NCBI GenBank assembly: GCA_002753735.1 | Contig: PEAN01000036.1 | Span: 1 to 36,817 of the forward strand | Origin: Magnetococcales bacterium DCbin4 | GTDB lineage: Bacteria; Pseudomonadota; Magnetococcia; Magnetococcales; UBA8363 | Direction of reading: 5' to 3' | DNA: 36,817 bases | Notes under the pieces: model-generated | The model's database searches: none | What the model was told of the DNA's origin: nothing | What the model saw: only the letters and a program-made list of their open reading frames with translations | Program-made: the position numbers and the translations under genes | Shown here: one piece after another, positions 1-9,263 of the stretch | Layout: every line of letters begins with the position of its first letter | How positions within the stretch are numbered: the first letter of the stretch is position 1

Positions 1-78
1 TGTACCGATCCCTCCAGGTCTCCCCTTCAGGTTCGGCCAATCGACGTGAGTCTGCGCCCACACCTATGGTTACACCAG

Positions 79-91
79 ATTGTCAAAGAAC
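79..91 (-). promoter_or_regulatory. boxA-like rRNA antitermination element
   Basis: The minus strand reads GTTCTTTGACAAT, close to the conserved boxA core (CTCTTTAACAAT type) bound by NusB/S10 in rRNA leaders. It lies about 150 bases downstream of P2, where such an element would act on the 16S-23S transcript. Confidence 0.55.
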
Positions 92-239
92 TTTATGGGA
101 CGGCTCATCGGGCCGGTGCCCAGGTACTTCTCAGCGGTATCTCTCAAACGGTCTCTCTACACTCAACTGCATGAGACATGCTAGAGAACCTTCACTCCCT
201 TTGTTAAGACACTCAAGTCTTACTCTTCAGGAGCAGACG

Positions 240-268
240 ACTCTAACAAACTCCGCTCAGACCGTCAA
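240..268 (-). promoter_or_regulatory. Downstream rRNA-type promoter (P2)
   Basis: On the minus strand the -35 hexamer TTGACG (268-263) and -10 hexamer TAGAGT (245-240) again have a 17-base spacer. The sequence around the -35, TTTTTCCTGTTGACGG, resembles that of P1, and both spacers end in TTTGT, so the two look like a duplicated promoter cassette. Tandem P1/P2 promoters are typical of rRNA operons. Confidence 0.6.
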
Positions 269-352
269 CAGGAAAAATCACACCGTCCAACTTTTTTTGT
301 GAGACCTTTCCTTCCTTTCGCAAACCGCTTCATTCCGCTCCAGGAATCTATT

Positions 353-381
353 AATCTAACAAAGAACCCGTAAGCCGTCAA
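353..381 (-). promoter_or_regulatory. Upstream rRNA-type promoter (P1)
   Basis: On the minus strand the -35 hexamer TTGACG (381-376) and -10 hexamer TAGATT (358-353) are separated by exactly 17 bases. An A/T-rich stretch lies just upstream (about 382-402) and could act as an UP element. The hexamers and spacing are the same as in the second promoter at 240-268. Confidence 0.65.
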
Positions 382-425
382 CAAATAAAACAGGAAAAAA
401 GCATTTTTCTGTTAACAATCTGATT

Positions 426-1250
426 TTAAAGAATATATCCGCGAACCCACTTGACCCCGAAAAACGCCAACACCAAAAACAGATACCCGGACAAAATGAA
501 TTTCGCCCCCTTCACCCCTCGCCATCCCCAATAATATCGCCCAACAAACAACGTCGCCAAACTGATCCACGTCGCCCAGGTGAAGATGACCTTATGATTG
601 AAAGCAAAGAGCGTGCCGTGCTGCTGCCACGAATAGATCCCCCCGGAGATGATCGAAAACGTCAGCAGGGCGAATCCCACCTCAACCATATGATAAAGTG
701 TCGTTTCCAATCGATACAGTGCCGGCAACAGATGAAACAGCCGGCCCAGATGTTTGCTCTTCAAGGCATGATCCTGAAAGGCATCCATCAGCGCAAAGAT
801 CGCCGCAATCGTCAACAAACCATAGGCCAACAATGACATCACCAGGTGGGCAATCAAAATCGGATGCGTCACCGTCAATAATTCGCTACGATGCGCCTGT
901 GGAAGAACCCTCGACGCCAGGACCGACAGCGCCAGCATCGGCAACACCACAATCCCGACAATCGGTGCCTCCACCCCCGGTATCCGGCAACTCACCAGAT
1001 AAAGAAGCGCCACCGCCAATGATACAAATTCCAATGACACCTTCAGGTCAAATGCCACGGCCCCATGGTGCGCCATGAGGGTACTGGACATGGCCACCAG
1101 ATGCGTGAAAAATCCCAGGGCAACCAACCACCAACCCAATATCGAAGGTTCGCCATGACCTCGAAGTTGCCGGTAGGTGACAAGAACCGCCCCCAGTCCA
1201 TAAGCGACTGTCACCCATGCGATGACAAGATGGTCCATCCATATGCTCAT
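426..1250 (-). CDS. CcsA/YpjD-family cytochrome c assembly-like membrane protein
   Basis: A 274-residue integral membrane protein with about eight hydrophobic segments and almost no soluble part. It matches the YpjD/CorE branch of the cytochrome c assembly (CcsA/CcmC) superfamily: conserved histidines occur in the TLYHMVEVGF and FNHKVIFTW segments, followed by a tryptophan-rich stretch (YYWGWRG) where CcsA proteins carry the WWD heme-handling motif. Family members handle heme at the inner membrane, but the YpjD branch has no firmly assigned reaction. The ATG at 1250 is preceded by an AAAAGGG ribosome binding site. In many proteobacteria this gene neighbours ffh; here it sits between ispD (divergent) and an rRNA leader on the same strand. 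Confidence 0.8.
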   Translation of the reverse strand: MSIWMDHLVIAWVTVAYGLGAVLVTYRQLRGHGEPSILGWWLVALGFFTHLVAMSSTLMAHHGAVAFDLKVSLEFVSLAVALLYLVSCRIPGVEAPIVGIVVLPMLALSVLASRVLPQAHRSELLTVTHPILIAHLVMSLLAYGLLTIAAIFALMDAFQDHALKSKHLGRLFHLLPALYRLETTLYHMVEVGFALLTFSIISGGIYSWQQHGTLFAFNHKVIFTWATWISLATLFVGRYYWGWRGVKGAKFILSGYLFLVLAFFGVKWVRGYIL

Positions 1251-1338
1251 GATCGTACCCTTTTCTCAACCTTGGGTTGAACTTCTTGACCTCATTGGCA
1301 GTATCTTCAATCTTACCTCTTTTTGCTGGTAAACGCAC

Positions 1339-2052
1339 ATGACCCTTGATCTCCCCCTCACCATGATCGTGGTTGCTGCCGGCAGCGGCCAACGATTCGG
1401 TGGTCCTCGGCCCAAACAATACCTTGACCTGGCTGGACGGCCGGTCGTATTTCACACCCTGCATTCCTTTCATGAGCACCCAAACATCAAGGCCATCCTC
1501 CCGGTGATTGCTGCCGATGGTCATGAATTATGGCACCATTGTCTGGATCCCCATCTGTCCGAACTGCCACGGGTGTTGTCTCCGGTGACCGGCGGGGCGA
1601 CACGACAGGAATCGGTCTGGCGTGGATTGTCCGCACTGGATCTGCCGGCAGATGCCTGGGTCGGGATTCATGATGCCGCACGGCCGTTCCCGGGGAAAAA
1701 ACTATTGGAGCGACTTCTGGAGGCACGAAATGAAAACATGGCCTTGATTGCCGCCCTTCCCGCCTCGGATACGGTCAAAAGAGTCGATCCCCAGCGCAAC
1801 ATCATTCTGGAAACCTTGAATCGATCGCATCTATGGTTGGCACAGACCCCGCAATTGTTCCACCATGGACCCATTCTTCAATTGCATCAGCGTGCGCGGG
1901 CCGCCGGATTTGAAGCAACCGATGATGCTTCGCTGGCTGAATGGGGAGGTCTTGAGGTACGCGTCGTTCCCGGGGATCCCCGTAACATCAAAATCACCCA
2001 TCCCCGGGATTTGGAACTGGCCCGGCAATGGTTGCAGGAGGAGCTGCCATGA
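1339..2052 (+). CDS. ispD: 2-C-methyl-D-erythritol 4-phosphate cytidylyltransferase
   Basis: IspD transfers CMP from CTP to methylerythritol phosphate, the third step of the non-mevalonate isoprenoid pathway, in the cytoplasm. The 237-residue length is typical. The nucleotide-binding signature VVAAGSGQRFGG with the following PKQY is at residues 11-28. The substrate loop GIHDAARPF, the TDDASL segment and the C-terminal DPRNIKITHPRDLELA are all present. The gene overlaps ispF by four bases (ATGA), a standard coupled arrangement, and a Shine-Dalgarno for ispF (AGGAGGAG) lies inside its last codons. The start ATG has only a weak upstream ribosome binding site. Confidence 0.96.
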   Translation: MTLDLPLTMIVVAAGSGQRFGGPRPKQYLDLAGRPVVFHTLHSFHEHPNIKAILPVIAADGHELWHHCLDPHLSELPRVLSPVTGGATRQESVWRGLSALDLPADAWVGIHDAARPFPGKKLLERLLEARNENMALIAALPASDTVKRVDPQRNIILETLNRSHLWLAQTPQLFHHGPILQLHQRARAAGFEATDDASLAEWGGLEVRVVPGDPRNIKITHPRDLELARQWLQEELP

Positions 2053-2534
2053 AATTACGTGTCGGACAGGGATTGGACGTACACCGTTGGATCGCGGGAC
2101 GGCCCCTGATGTTGGGCGGGATCAACATCCCTCATGACCAGGGATTGTTGGGCCATTCCGACGCCGATGTCTTGTTGCATGCCATCATCGACGCCCTGTT
2201 GGGCGGAGCCGGTCTAGGTGATATCGGTCGCCTGTTTCCTGACACCGATGCTGCCTATGCGGGGATCGACAGCAAATTATTGCTCGCTTCGGTCGCGGAA
2301 AAAGTAAAATCTCACAACTGGCGCATTCTCAACATTGATGCAACAGTGATCTGTCAACGCCCCAGGTTGGCCCCATACATGCCCCTCATGGCTCAGACCA
2401 TTGCAAATATTCTGAACATGGAGGTTACCGAAGTCAACATCAAGGCAACCACCACGGAAAAACTAGGATTTACCGGACGTAACGAAGGAGTTGCAGCCCA
2501 GGCGGTAGCGCTGTTGATCGGCATGAACGACTGA
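2049..2534 (+). CDS. ispF: 2-C-methyl-D-erythritol 2,4-cyclodiphosphate synthase
   Basis: IspF converts CDP-methylerythritol 2-phosphate to the cyclic diphosphate with release of CMP. The 161-residue protein starts MKLRVGQGLDVHRW, with the metal ligands Asp and His of the DVH motif. GHSDADVLLHAIIDALLGG carries the third metal histidine region, and KATTTEKLGFTGRNEG is the conserved C-terminal signature. I chose the ATG at 2049 rather than the in-frame ATG at 2028 because AGGAGGAG sits correctly before it and the family N-terminus begins there. It is translationally coupled to ispD. Confidence 0.96.
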   Translation: MKLRVGQGLDVHRWIAGRPLMLGGINIPHDQGLLGHSDADVLLHAIIDALLGGAGLGDIGRLFPDTDAAYAGIDSKLLLASVAEKVKSHNWRILNIDATVICQRPRLAPYMPLMAQTIANILNMEVTEVNIKATTTEKLGFTGRNEGVAAQAVALLIGMND

Positions 2535-2584
2535 CCACTTCCTTCTCCCATTTCATTGTTTTAATTCCTATACAAGGAACACAC

Positions 2585-3190
2585 ATGGTCACCATCATCG
2601 AACGCTTCAGAAAACCTGTCAGCTGGGTTTTTGGAATCATGTCAGCGTTCCTGATTGTCTTTTCCCTTTCCAATCATGCCACCAGCATGTATTTCGAGTT
2701 GGCAGAGCTGGTCGGTCTCGTCCTCATCATCATTGCAACCCTGGGACGCATCTGGAGCAGCCTTCACATCGTCGGGTCGAAAAACAGCGTATTATGCGAC
2801 ATCGGACCGTACTCCATGTGTCGCAATCCGCTCTACGTTTTTTCCTTTCTGGGGATGATCGGCATCATTCTGGTCTCGGGAATCCTCATTCTACTTCCAC
2901 CCTCAATCATTCTCTTCACCGTCTATTACGGTTTTGTCGTCCGCAAGGAAGAAGAACGTCTTCTTTCCCTGTTCGGACTCAATTTTCAGAATTATTGCTC
3001 CAAAACACCACGATTATTGTTTCGGATGTCAAACTATCGCCCAGGTGGCGCCGTGACAGTCAATCTGGAGTTGATCCAAAAACGGATCATCGACGCCATG
3101 TGGTTTCTATGGCTCTATTTCATGCTGGAAATTCTGGAAATATTCAAAAACACCCATGTAGTTCCCATCCTGCTGCATACCCCGTTCTGA
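2585..3190 (+). CDS. Isoprenylcysteine carboxyl methyltransferase (ICMT/PEMT)-like membrane protein
   Basis: A 201-residue membrane protein with about five hydrophobic segments. The central part has the family signature: GPYSMCRNPLYV followed by a hydrophobic hairpin and then the acidic, S-adenosylmethionine-side motif RKEEERLLSLFG, as in bacterial ICMT/phospholipid N-methyltransferase-like enzymes. The substrate is not known for most bacterial members; small lipids or prenylated molecules are plausible. It follows ispF by 50 bases with its own ribosome binding site (AAGGAA), so it may share the isp transcript. The C-terminal extension after residue 160 is hydrophobic and not typical of the core fold. 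Confidence 0.75.
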   Translation: MVTIIERFRKPVSWVFGIMSAFLIVFSLSNHATSMYFELAELVGLVLIIIATLGRIWSSLHIVGSKNSVLCDIGPYSMCRNPLYVFSFLGMIGIILVSGILILLPPSIILFTVYYGFVVRKEEERLLSLFGLNFQNYCSKTPRLLFRMSNYRPGGAVTVNLELIQKRIIDAMWFLWLYFMLEILEIFKNTHVVPILLHTPF

Positions 3191-3284
3191 ACCATTCGGG
3201 GATGAAGCAATCCGGATGAAAAATCGATGGATCCCTGACTTCGTGGAAAAGACGGGAGGGGATCATGACGGGCGGGGATCATGA

Positions 3285-3296
3285 GGGCGATTGCCC
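3285..3296. terminator. Short hairpin between convergent genes
   Basis: GGGC-GATT-GCCC forms a small perfect stem in the 123-base gap between the converging ICMT-like gene and parC. An 11-base direct repeat (GGGGATCATGA) sits just to its left. The surrounding CGATTGCCCCCAG resembles one arm of the larger hairpin elements at 13258 and 24474, so this may be a decayed copy. A terminator role is plausible, but there is no clear U-tract. Confidence 0.3.
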
Positions 3297-3313
3297 CCAG
3301 AACCTTTCTTCAC

Positions 3314-5578
3314 TCAGTCAAACAATTCACCCGTATACCCCTTCCCCGCAACCAAAAGCGAAGCACCCGTACCGCCAAACACCGCCCCTCCCCGAAACCC
3401 GAACGGCAACATGCTCCCGCGACTGCCACGACTGCCACGCCAGGCATCAAGATCACGCAATACCATATCCTTTTTGCCCGAATCCAACGTCACCCCCTGC
3501 TCGGCATCAAAGGTGATCACATCCACCAACAGCTCATCCTTTGCCAGTTTGATGATCCGTACCCCTTTCCCCTTGGGAAGCAACGGAAATTCTTCCAAAT
3601 TGCACACCAGCAAGGTACGACCACGACTGATGGCCGCCACCGACTGACCCCATACCGGATGGATATGAAGGGGATAATCATTCTCCTCCTTGAAGGAGAC
3701 CACCTGTTTGCCCGCACGATAGTTGGTCAATAAATCCTTGCCCAAAATGCGAAACCCCTGGCCAAACCGGGTCGCGACAAAATATTCACGTTCCGGCTCG
3801 ACCGCCAATCCCCATACCACCCGGTCACCCGAATCCATGTCGAACAACACCGACATGGGATCACCAAATCCCTTGCCATCAGCCAGTCGATAGGCAAACA
3901 CCGAATAAACCTTGCCCGACCGGGCAACAAAAGAAATCTGTTGATTGGCATAGGCGGGAAAGGCGCGCAACAATTCATCCTCCACCTTGAAGCGGACCTT
4001 TTCCACCAACGCCGGATCATGCCCCTTGATCGACTTGACCCACCCCTTCTGCGATACGATCACCGTGACCGGCTCTTTTTGCACCAGATCCTCGGGACGA
4101 AGGGTGATCTCCCGGGTCGCCTCTTCCAGGGTGGTTCGCCGCACATCGGCAAAGGCTTTTCTGGTTTTGACCAGATCGGTACGAATGTCGCCCCACATTT
4201 TTCCCGGATCGGCCAACAATCCCCGCAACAAGGTCGCCCGAAGTTCCTTTTCCGCCATTTCCTTGCGGATTGCCATCTCTTCGAGCTTGCGCAGCGAACG
4301 CAGGCGCATGTTGAGGATCGCCTCCGCCTGTCCCGCATCCAGTCCGAATCGCGCCATCAATACCGGAGCGGGATCATCATGTTCCTTGATGATGGCGATC
4401 ACCTCGTCAATATTGAGGTGGACCACCAGATAACCCGCTAAAAGATGCAACCGTTGATCGATCTGATCCAATTCATAGCGGGCACGCCGGGTATGCACTT
4501 CAAACCGATGGGACAACCATGCCTGAAGCAGCGATTTCAAATCCATCACCTCGGGGCGCATCTGCCGGGTGATGACATTGAAATTAATGATGATCCTGGT
4601 TTCCAACTCGCTGTTCTTGAACAGATAGGCCATCACCATTTCCGGGTCGAGACGGCTTGAACGCGGTTCCAAAACGATACGGATCGCTTCATCCGACTCG
4701 TCCCGCACATCCACCAGAAAAGGGCATTTTTTTTCGGTGATCAGCAGCGCGATCCGTTCGATCAACCTTGATTTCTGTACCTGGTAGGGAATTTCGGTGA
4801 CCACCAGATTCCACTGGCCATAATCCAACGATTCCTTGTGCCAGCGAGCGCGCAGACGCAAACTCCCGCGACCCGTTTCATAAGCCTCGCGCCGTTCTTC
4901 AAAATCGGAAACCAAAATGCCACCGGTGGGGAAATCAGGCCCCGGTACCAACTTCATGAGCGAAACCACCGTACACTCGGGATCATCAATCAACGCCATG
5001 CAGGCATCGAGGATTTCACCCACATGATGCGGGGGAATCGATGTGGACATCCCCACGGCAATCCCTGAAGAGCCGTTGGCCAGAAGATTGGGAAAACGGG
5101 CGGGGAGAACCCGTGGTTCCGTCATGGAACCATCATAGGTTTCGTTGAAATCGACCGTATCCTGATCGATGTCTTCCAGAAGCGCCATCGCAATTCGGGT
5201 GAGACGGGCCTCGGTATATCGCATGGCGGCGGCACCATCACCATCGATGTTGCCAAAATTGCCCTGGCCATCCACCAGGGGATAGCGGGCGGCGAACTCC
5301 TGGGCCATCCGTACCATGGCGTCATAGGCGGCCTGATCGCCATGGGGATGATATTTGCCGATGACATCACCCACCACCCGCGCCGACTTTTTCGGTGGCA
5401 GGTTCGGTTCCAGGTGAAGACCGCGCATCGCATACAGGATACGCCGGTGGACCGGCTTCAACCCGTCGCGTACGTCGGGCAGGGAACGGCTGATGATGGT
5501 GGAAAGGGCATAGGCGAGATAACGGCTTTCCAGTTCCAGCCGTATCGGCGCATCCTGGATACGATCCTCACCCGCCAT
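3314..5578 (-). CDS. parC: DNA topoisomerase IV subunit A
   Basis: ParC is the DNA-breaking and rejoining subunit of topoisomerase IV, which with ParE decatenates replicated chromosomes. The 754-residue length matches ParC. Residues 34-47 ([14 protein letters not shown]) and 75-93 ([19 protein letters not shown]) are the breakage-reunion domain core, and the catalytic tyrosine is Tyr121 in [11 protein letters not shown]. The quinolone-determining positions equivalent to E. coli Ser80 and Glu84 are Gln82 and Asp86. C-terminal beta-pinwheel repeats follow, without a GyrA-box signature that I can see. The ATG at 5578 shares its A with the recA stop (TGATG); an in-frame TTG precedes it, but the ATG is favoured. 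Confidence 0.93.
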   Translation of the reverse strand: MAGEDRIQDAPIRLELESRYLAYALSTIISRSLPDVRDGLKPVHRRILYAMRGLHLEPNLPPKKSARVVGDVIGKYHPHGDQAAYDAMVRMAQEFAARYPLVDGQGNFGNIDGDGAAAMRYTEARLTRIAMALLEDIDQDTVDFNETYDGSMTEPRVLPARFPNLLANGSSGIAVGMSTSIPPHHVGEILDACMALIDDPECTVVSLMKLVPGPDFPTGGILVSDFEERREAYETGRGSLRLRARWHKESLDYGQWNLVVTEIPYQVQKSRLIERIALLITEKKCPFLVDVRDESDEAIRIVLEPRSSRLDPEMVMAYLFKNSELETRIIINFNVITRQMRPEVMDLKSLLQAWLSHRFEVHTRRARYELDQIDQRLHLLAGYLVVHLNIDEVIAIIKEHDDPAPVLMARFGLDAGQAEAILNMRLRSLRKLEEMAIRKEMAEKELRATLLRGLLADPGKMWGDIRTDLVKTRKAFADVRRTTLEEATREITLRPEDLVQKEPVTVIVSQKGWVKSIKGHDPALVEKVRFKVEDELLRAFPAYANQQISFVARSGKVYSVFAYRLADGKGFGDPMSVLFDMDSGDRVVWGLAVEPEREYFVATRFGQGFRILGKDLLTNYRAGKQVVSFKEENDYPLHIHPVWGQSVAAISRGRTLLVCNLEEFPLLPKGKGVRIIKLAKDELLVDVITFDAEQGVTLDSGKKDMVLRDLDAWRGSRGSRGSMLPFGFRGGAVFGGTGASLLVAGKGYTGELFD

Positions 5579-6630
5579 CAAACCGGCTCAGCCTCACGTC
5601 CCGGATTGGCCGTCTTGCTGCCGGCCCCATGTTTGGGGGGCAAACCCGCTTTTTCCCGCAAGGCATCTTCAAGCAGACGAAGCAACCCAGGATTCTCCTT
5701 GAGATATTTTTTGGCATTCTCCCGGCCCTGGCCGATCCGTTCACCATTGTGGGAATACCAGGCACCCGATTTTTCCACCAGATTTTGTTCCACCGCCATA
5801 TCCAGAACTTCTCCCTCCAGAGAAATCCCTTCGCCATAATTGATGTCGAATTCGACACTGCAAAATGGCGGTGCCATCTTGTTCTTGACCACCTTGACCT
5901 TGGTGCGGCTGCCGACCACCTGGTCACGATCCTTGATCGAGTTGACCCGGCGAATGTCCAGACGGACCGAGGCATAGAACTTCAGGGCATTGCCGCCGGT
6001 CGTGGTCTCGGGCGAACCGAACATCACCCCGATTTTCATGCGAATCTGGTTGATGAACAAAACAATGGAGCGCGAACGGGAAATGGAACCCGTCAGTTTA
6101 CGCAACGCCTGGGACATGAGCCGGGCCTGAAGACCCATATGGGAATCGCCCATCTCCCCTTCGAGTTCCGCCTTGGGCGTCAACGCCGCCACCGAATCGA
6201 CCACCACCAGATCCACGGCCCCGGAACGAATCAGCATATCCACGATTTCCAGCGCCTGTTCACCGGTATCAGGTTGGGAAATCAACAGTTCATCGACATT
6301 GACCCCCAGCTTGCGGGCATATCCCGGATCGAGGGCATGTTCCGCATCGACATAGGCCGCCACCCCGCCCTGGCGTTGGATTTCCGCCGCCACATGCAAT
6401 GCCAGGGTCGTCTTGCCGGAGGCTTCCGGGCCGAACACTTCACACACGCGCCCCCGGGGCAGACCACCGATGCCCAGGGCGATATCCACACCCAATGAAC
6501 CCGTGGACACCGTGGCCACATCGGCGATCACCTGGTCACCCATCCGCATGATGGAGCCTTTGCCATACTGGCGTTCAATCTGTGCCAGGGCCGCTTCCAG
6601 TGCTTTGGCTTTTTGTGGATCCATGGACAT
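5578..6630 (-). CDS. recA: Recombinase A
   Basis: RecA forms the ATP-dependent filament for strand exchange and SOS induction. The 350-residue protein has Walker [10 protein letters not shown] at residues 67-75, Walker B in [10 protein letters not shown] near 140, the L2 loop [16 protein letters not shown] near 205, and the C-terminal NPGLLRLLE region. The start was set at the ATG at 6630 ([15 protein letters not shown]). GAGGAG lies 7 bases upstream, and the family N-terminus begins there; a longer reading from 6729 adds an unrelated, arginine-rich stretch. The stop overlaps the parC start by one base. Confidence 0.98.
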   Translation of the reverse strand: MSMDPQKAKALEAALAQIERQYGKGSIMRMGDQVIADVATVSTGSLGVDIALGIGGLPRGRVCEVFGPEASGKTTLALHVAAEIQRQGGVAAYVDAEHALDPGYARKLGVNVDELLISQPDTGEQALEIVDMLIRSGAVDLVVVDSVAALTPKAELEGEMGDSHMGLQARLMSQALRKLTGSISRSRSIVLFINQIRMKIGVMFGSPETTTGGNALKFYASVRLDIRRVNSIKDRDQVVGSRTKVKVVKNKMAPPFCSVEFDINYGEGISLEGEVLDMAVEQNLVEKSGAWYSHNGERIGQGRENAKKYLKENPGLLRLLEDALREKAGLPPKHGAGSKTANPGREAEPV

Positions 6631-6744
6631 CTCAAGGCTCCTCTCGTAGCAATCGGATACGTTGCGTGACGTGTACCCTACCGGTGGTTCCGACCTCGCG
6701 CGTACCGGACGAACCCTTGTCGGCACCACGCCTCACTTCCAGGC

Positions 6745-6773
6745 TACATTAACAGATTTATTCAAATTGACAA
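6745..6773 (-). promoter_or_regulatory. Possible recA-parC promoter
   Basis: An A/T-rich island in an otherwise GC-rich gap carries, on the minus strand, a -35-like TTGTCA (6773-6768) and a weak -10-like AATGTA or TAATGT 16-17 bases on. It lies about 115 bases upstream of the recA start. I found no LexA box that I would defend. Confidence 0.3.
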
Positions 6774-6898
6774 TGGCGCGATCACGACCGCATCCATGCC
6801 CGATTGCCGCCAACCCGGCAACCGGCTACCATGAGACCGGTCAACCAATCGGGTTGATCATATGAGGTTTCAAGTCAACCATCTCAAGGATACCAACC

Positions 6899-7936
6899 AT
6901 GGATATTGCCGAACTCCTCGCGTTCAGCGTCAAAAATAAAGCTTCCGACCTCCACCTTTCCGCCGGCATGCCCCCCCTGATCCGGGTCGATGGTGACATT
7001 CGCCGCATCAATGTCCCACCCCTGGAACATGAAGCAGTCCATGACATGGTCTACGACATCATGAACGACAAACAGCGCAAGGAATACGAGGAAAGCCTGG
7101 AGGCGGACTTCTCCTTCGAAGTGCCCAAACTGGCCCGTTTCCGCGTCAATGCATTCAACCAGAACCGTGGTGCCGCAGCAGTCTTCCGCACCATCCCCTC
7201 CGATATCCTGAGCCTGGAACAGTTGGACTGCCCCGCCATCTTCAAGGAATTCGCCGAAACCCCCCGTGGCATCGTCCTGGTGACCGGTCCCACCGGCTCC
7301 GGCAAATCGACCACACTGGCCGCCATCATCGATTACAAAAACAAAAATGAGTATGGCCATATCCTGACCATGGAAGATCCCATCGAATTTGTCCATCAGT
7401 CCCACAAATGCCTCATCAACCAGCGCGAAGTCCATCGCGATACCCACAGTTTCGCCAATGCCCTCCGTTCCGCCCTGCGCGAAGATCCCGATGTCATCAT
7501 GGTCGGCGAAATGCGGGACCTGGAAACCATCCGTCTGGCATTATCGGCGGCAGAAACGGGTCACCTGGTGTTCGGAACCCTCCATACCACTTCGGCGGCC
7601 AAAACCATCGACCGGATCGTCGATGTCTTTCCCGCCGCGGAAAAAGACATGATCCGCACCATGCTCTCCGAATCCTTGAGAGCGGTGATCTCTCAAACCC
7701 TGCTCAAGAAAAAGGGGGGCGGTCGCGTGGCGGCCCACGAAATTCTCGTCGGAACCCATGCCATCCGCAACCTGATCCGCGAAAACAAGGTGGCCCAGAT
7801 GTACTCCTCCATCCAAACGGGTCGCAACTTTGGCATGCAGACTTTGGAACAATGCTTGCAAGAGTTGCTGGACAAAAAATTGATCACCAAGGAGGCCGCC
7901 AGGGAAAAGGCCAATGTCAAGGACTCCTTCAAATAG
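6899..7936 (+). CDS. pilT: Type IV pilus retraction ATPase PilT
   Basis: PilT is the hexameric ATPase that depolymerises type IV pili and so drives twitching. The 345-residue length is standard. It has the N-terminal KASDLHLSAG segment, Walker A GPTGSGKST near residue 132, the Asp box with MEDPIEF, Walker B GEMRDLETIRLAL, and the His box HLVFGTLHTTSAAKTIDR. It also has the PilT-specific C-terminal AIRNLIRE motif needed for retraction, which the two other paralogues here lack. AAGGA precedes the ATG. It is divergent from recA and is followed by two FlgO-like lipoproteins that are probably co-transcribed. Confidence 0.96.
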   Translation: MDIAELLAFSVKNKASDLHLSAGMPPLIRVDGDIRRINVPPLEHEAVHDMVYDIMNDKQRKEYEESLEADFSFEVPKLARFRVNAFNQNRGAAAVFRTIPSDILSLEQLDCPAIFKEFAETPRGIVLVTGPTGSGKSTTLAAIIDYKNKNEYGHILTMEDPIEFVHQSHKCLINQREVHRDTHSFANALRSALREDPDVIMVGEMRDLETIRLALSAAETGHLVFGTLHTTSAAKTIDRIVDVFPAAEKDMIRTMLSESLRAVISQTLLKKKGGGRVAAHEILVGTHAIRNLIRENKVAQMYSSIQTGRNFGMQTLEQCLQELLDKKLITKEAAREKANVKDSFK

Positions 7937-7975
7937 ATCAACCTCAAGAACGTACTGACGTGCGGGGAACGCCTC

Positions 7976-8623
7976 ATGAAGAAATTGCTTCCACCAACAT
8001 CCATGGCCTGTCTGTTCCTGGCCGCAAGCCTCGGCGGCTGTATGGTACCACCGCCACCGCCACCGCCGGTTCCTGTGCTTCCCATGGGTAGTACCCCGGT
8101 GCTCAATGAGCTTCTCCCGCCAAAGATCGACGCTGAAATCGACCTGATCCGCATGAGTCATGCCGTAACCGATGCCCTGGTCGCGGAATTGAGAAAAAAT
8201 CATCCCTCCTTTCACCGCCGCAAACCCATTCTGGTCGCCAGTTTCGTGGATCGCAACACCCTGGATACCAGTTCGGAACTGGGACTTCTGATTTCCGATC
8301 ATGTCTCATCGCGGTTCACCCAGCAGGGATTCCGGGTGGTGGAACCCAAACTCAGAGAAAATCTCGCCATCCGCAAGGACAAAGGCGATTTCATCCTGTC
8401 GCGGGATGTGGAAAAACTGGCGCAGGAAAACAAAGCCTATGCGGTCGTCGTCGGCACCTATACCGAAACCCGCGACCTTCTGGATTTCACTGCAAAACTC
8501 ATCCAGATCGTCGATCGGCAGGTTCTGGCTTCGGTTGATGCCAAGATTCCCCTGGGAACCACCACCCGCGATCTGCTGTTGAATACAGGTGGTGGCACCC
8601 CGATGTCCATCGTGGAACGCTGA
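7976..8623 (+). CDS. FlgO-like outer-membrane lipoprotein (first copy)
   Basis: A 215-residue secreted lipoprotein: a short signal peptide ends in a lipobox (SLGGC, Cys about residue 22), followed by a run of seven prolines. The mature part matches the FlgO domain, with PILVASFVDRNTLDTSSELGLLISDHVSSRF, then QGFRVVEPKLRENL and the VVVGTYTETRDLLDFTAKLI strand pair. FlgO proteins were first described with flagellar outer-membrane rings in vibrios, but the domain is widespread. Next to pilT it may support an envelope structure for pili; that role is inference. It is about 40 bases downstream of pilT on the same strand. Confidence 0.75.
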   Translation: MKKLLPPTSMACLFLAASLGGCMVPPPPPPPVPVLPMGSTPVLNELLPPKIDAEIDLIRMSHAVTDALVAELRKNHPSFHRRKPILVASFVDRNTLDTSSELGLLISDHVSSRFTQQGFRVVEPKLRENLAIRKDKGDFILSRDVEKLAQENKAYAVVVGTYTETRDLLDFTAKLIQIVDRQVLASVDAKIPLGTTTRDLLLNTGGGTPMSIVER

Positions 8624-8642
8624 CGGCGGGGAGTGTACGTTC

Positions 8643-9209
8643 ATGTTGCGTTTCCTGTTGAGCTTTCCCCTGATCGGTATGGGACTCCTGGCGGGTGGTT
8701 GTCTGCACGACACGGAGTCCTATCCCCTGGTCTCGCAGCCCTTGGCACTTTATCAGGCACCCGACCTGAAAATGACCGTCTATATGGCCGCCGATTCCAT
8801 GATCAACGCCGTTCATGAAAAAATGCACAAGCGGGCCGCCATTCTTCCCGCCAGTTTTGTCGATGAACAAAACATGGATCAGACCACCCCTCTGGGACGG
8901 CTGCTGTCACGGCAGATGTCGGCCCGATTCACCCAGTCGGGATACAAGATGTTGGAAGTCAAACTGCGTAACAATCTGTTGCTGCAAAAAGGAAGTGGAC
9001 AATTCCTCCTGTCCGATGAAGTCGCCAAGATTCGCGATACCCATGAAGCCCATGTGGTCCTCGCGGGCAGTTATTCCGTAGCCAAAAACCGGGTATTTGC
9101 CAATGCCCAACTGATCCGCATCAGCGATGGCGTCGTCCTGGCCGCCGAAGATTTCAGCATGCCGCTGACCCCGGATCTGCGCCGGCTCCTTCAGGTTTCC
9201 CAATTTTAA
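8643..9209 (+). CDS. FlgO-like outer-membrane lipoprotein (second copy)
   Basis: A 188-residue lipoprotein with signal peptide and lipobox LLAGGC, then a FlgO-type domain clearly paralogous to the preceding gene: ILPASFVDEQNMDQTTPLGRLLSRQMSARF, SGYKMLEVKLRNNLLL and VVLAGSYSVAKNRVFANAQLIR align block by block with its neighbour. The ATG at 8643 was preferred over an in-frame ATG at 8589 because only the former gives a signal peptide. It ends in front of a strong terminator hairpin at 9239, so pilT and the two lipoproteins look like one transcription unit. Confidence 0.75.
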   Translation: MLRFLLSFPLIGMGLLAGGCLHDTESYPLVSQPLALYQAPDLKMTVYMAADSMINAVHEKMHKRAAILPASFVDEQNMDQTTPLGRLLSRQMSARFTQSGYKMLEVKLRNNLLLQKGSGQFLLSDEVAKIRDTHEAHVVLAGSYSVAKNRVFANAQLIRISDGVVLAAEDFSMPLTPDLRRLLQVSQF

Positions 9210-9238
9210 TCCTTGCACCCATTGCCGTCTGAAACACC

Positions 9239-9263
9239 ACCGGGGAGGGTTCCCCTCCCCGGT
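9239..9263 (+). terminator. Rho-independent terminator after the pilT-flgO-flgO unit
   Basis: ACCGGGGAGGG and CCCTCCCCGGT form a perfect 11-bp stem with a TTC loop, followed by ATGATTTT. It lies 30 bases after the second lipoprotein gene. The remaining 190 bases up to pilU hold no visible gene. Confidence 0.75.

Larger units (their letters stand above)
1..352 (-). other. Leader of an rRNA operon; 16S gene lies beyond the left edge
   Basis: No convincing protein gene occupies this stretch. Read on the minus strand it has the order expected of a ribosomal RNA leader: two tandem strong promoters (353-381 and 240-268), then a boxA-like antitermination element (79-91), running off the window at base 1. 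The 16S rRNA start is not visible. The 78-codon frame at 66-302 on the plus strand has no ribosome binding site and no recognisable domain, and I treat it as chance. Identification as an rRNA leader rests on the promoters and boxA; a tRNA or other stable-RNA operon is the alternative. Confidence 0.6.

Noticed and set aside
5629-6498. A 289-codon open frame antisense to recA
   Set aside because: It lies wholly within the strongly conserved recA coding sequence on the other strand, has no domain, and reflects GC-rich codon bias.
6631-6898. A LexA box upstream of recA
   Set aside because: Neither CTGT-N8-ACAG nor GTTC-N7-GTTC nor a clear alternative palindrome is present in the gap.
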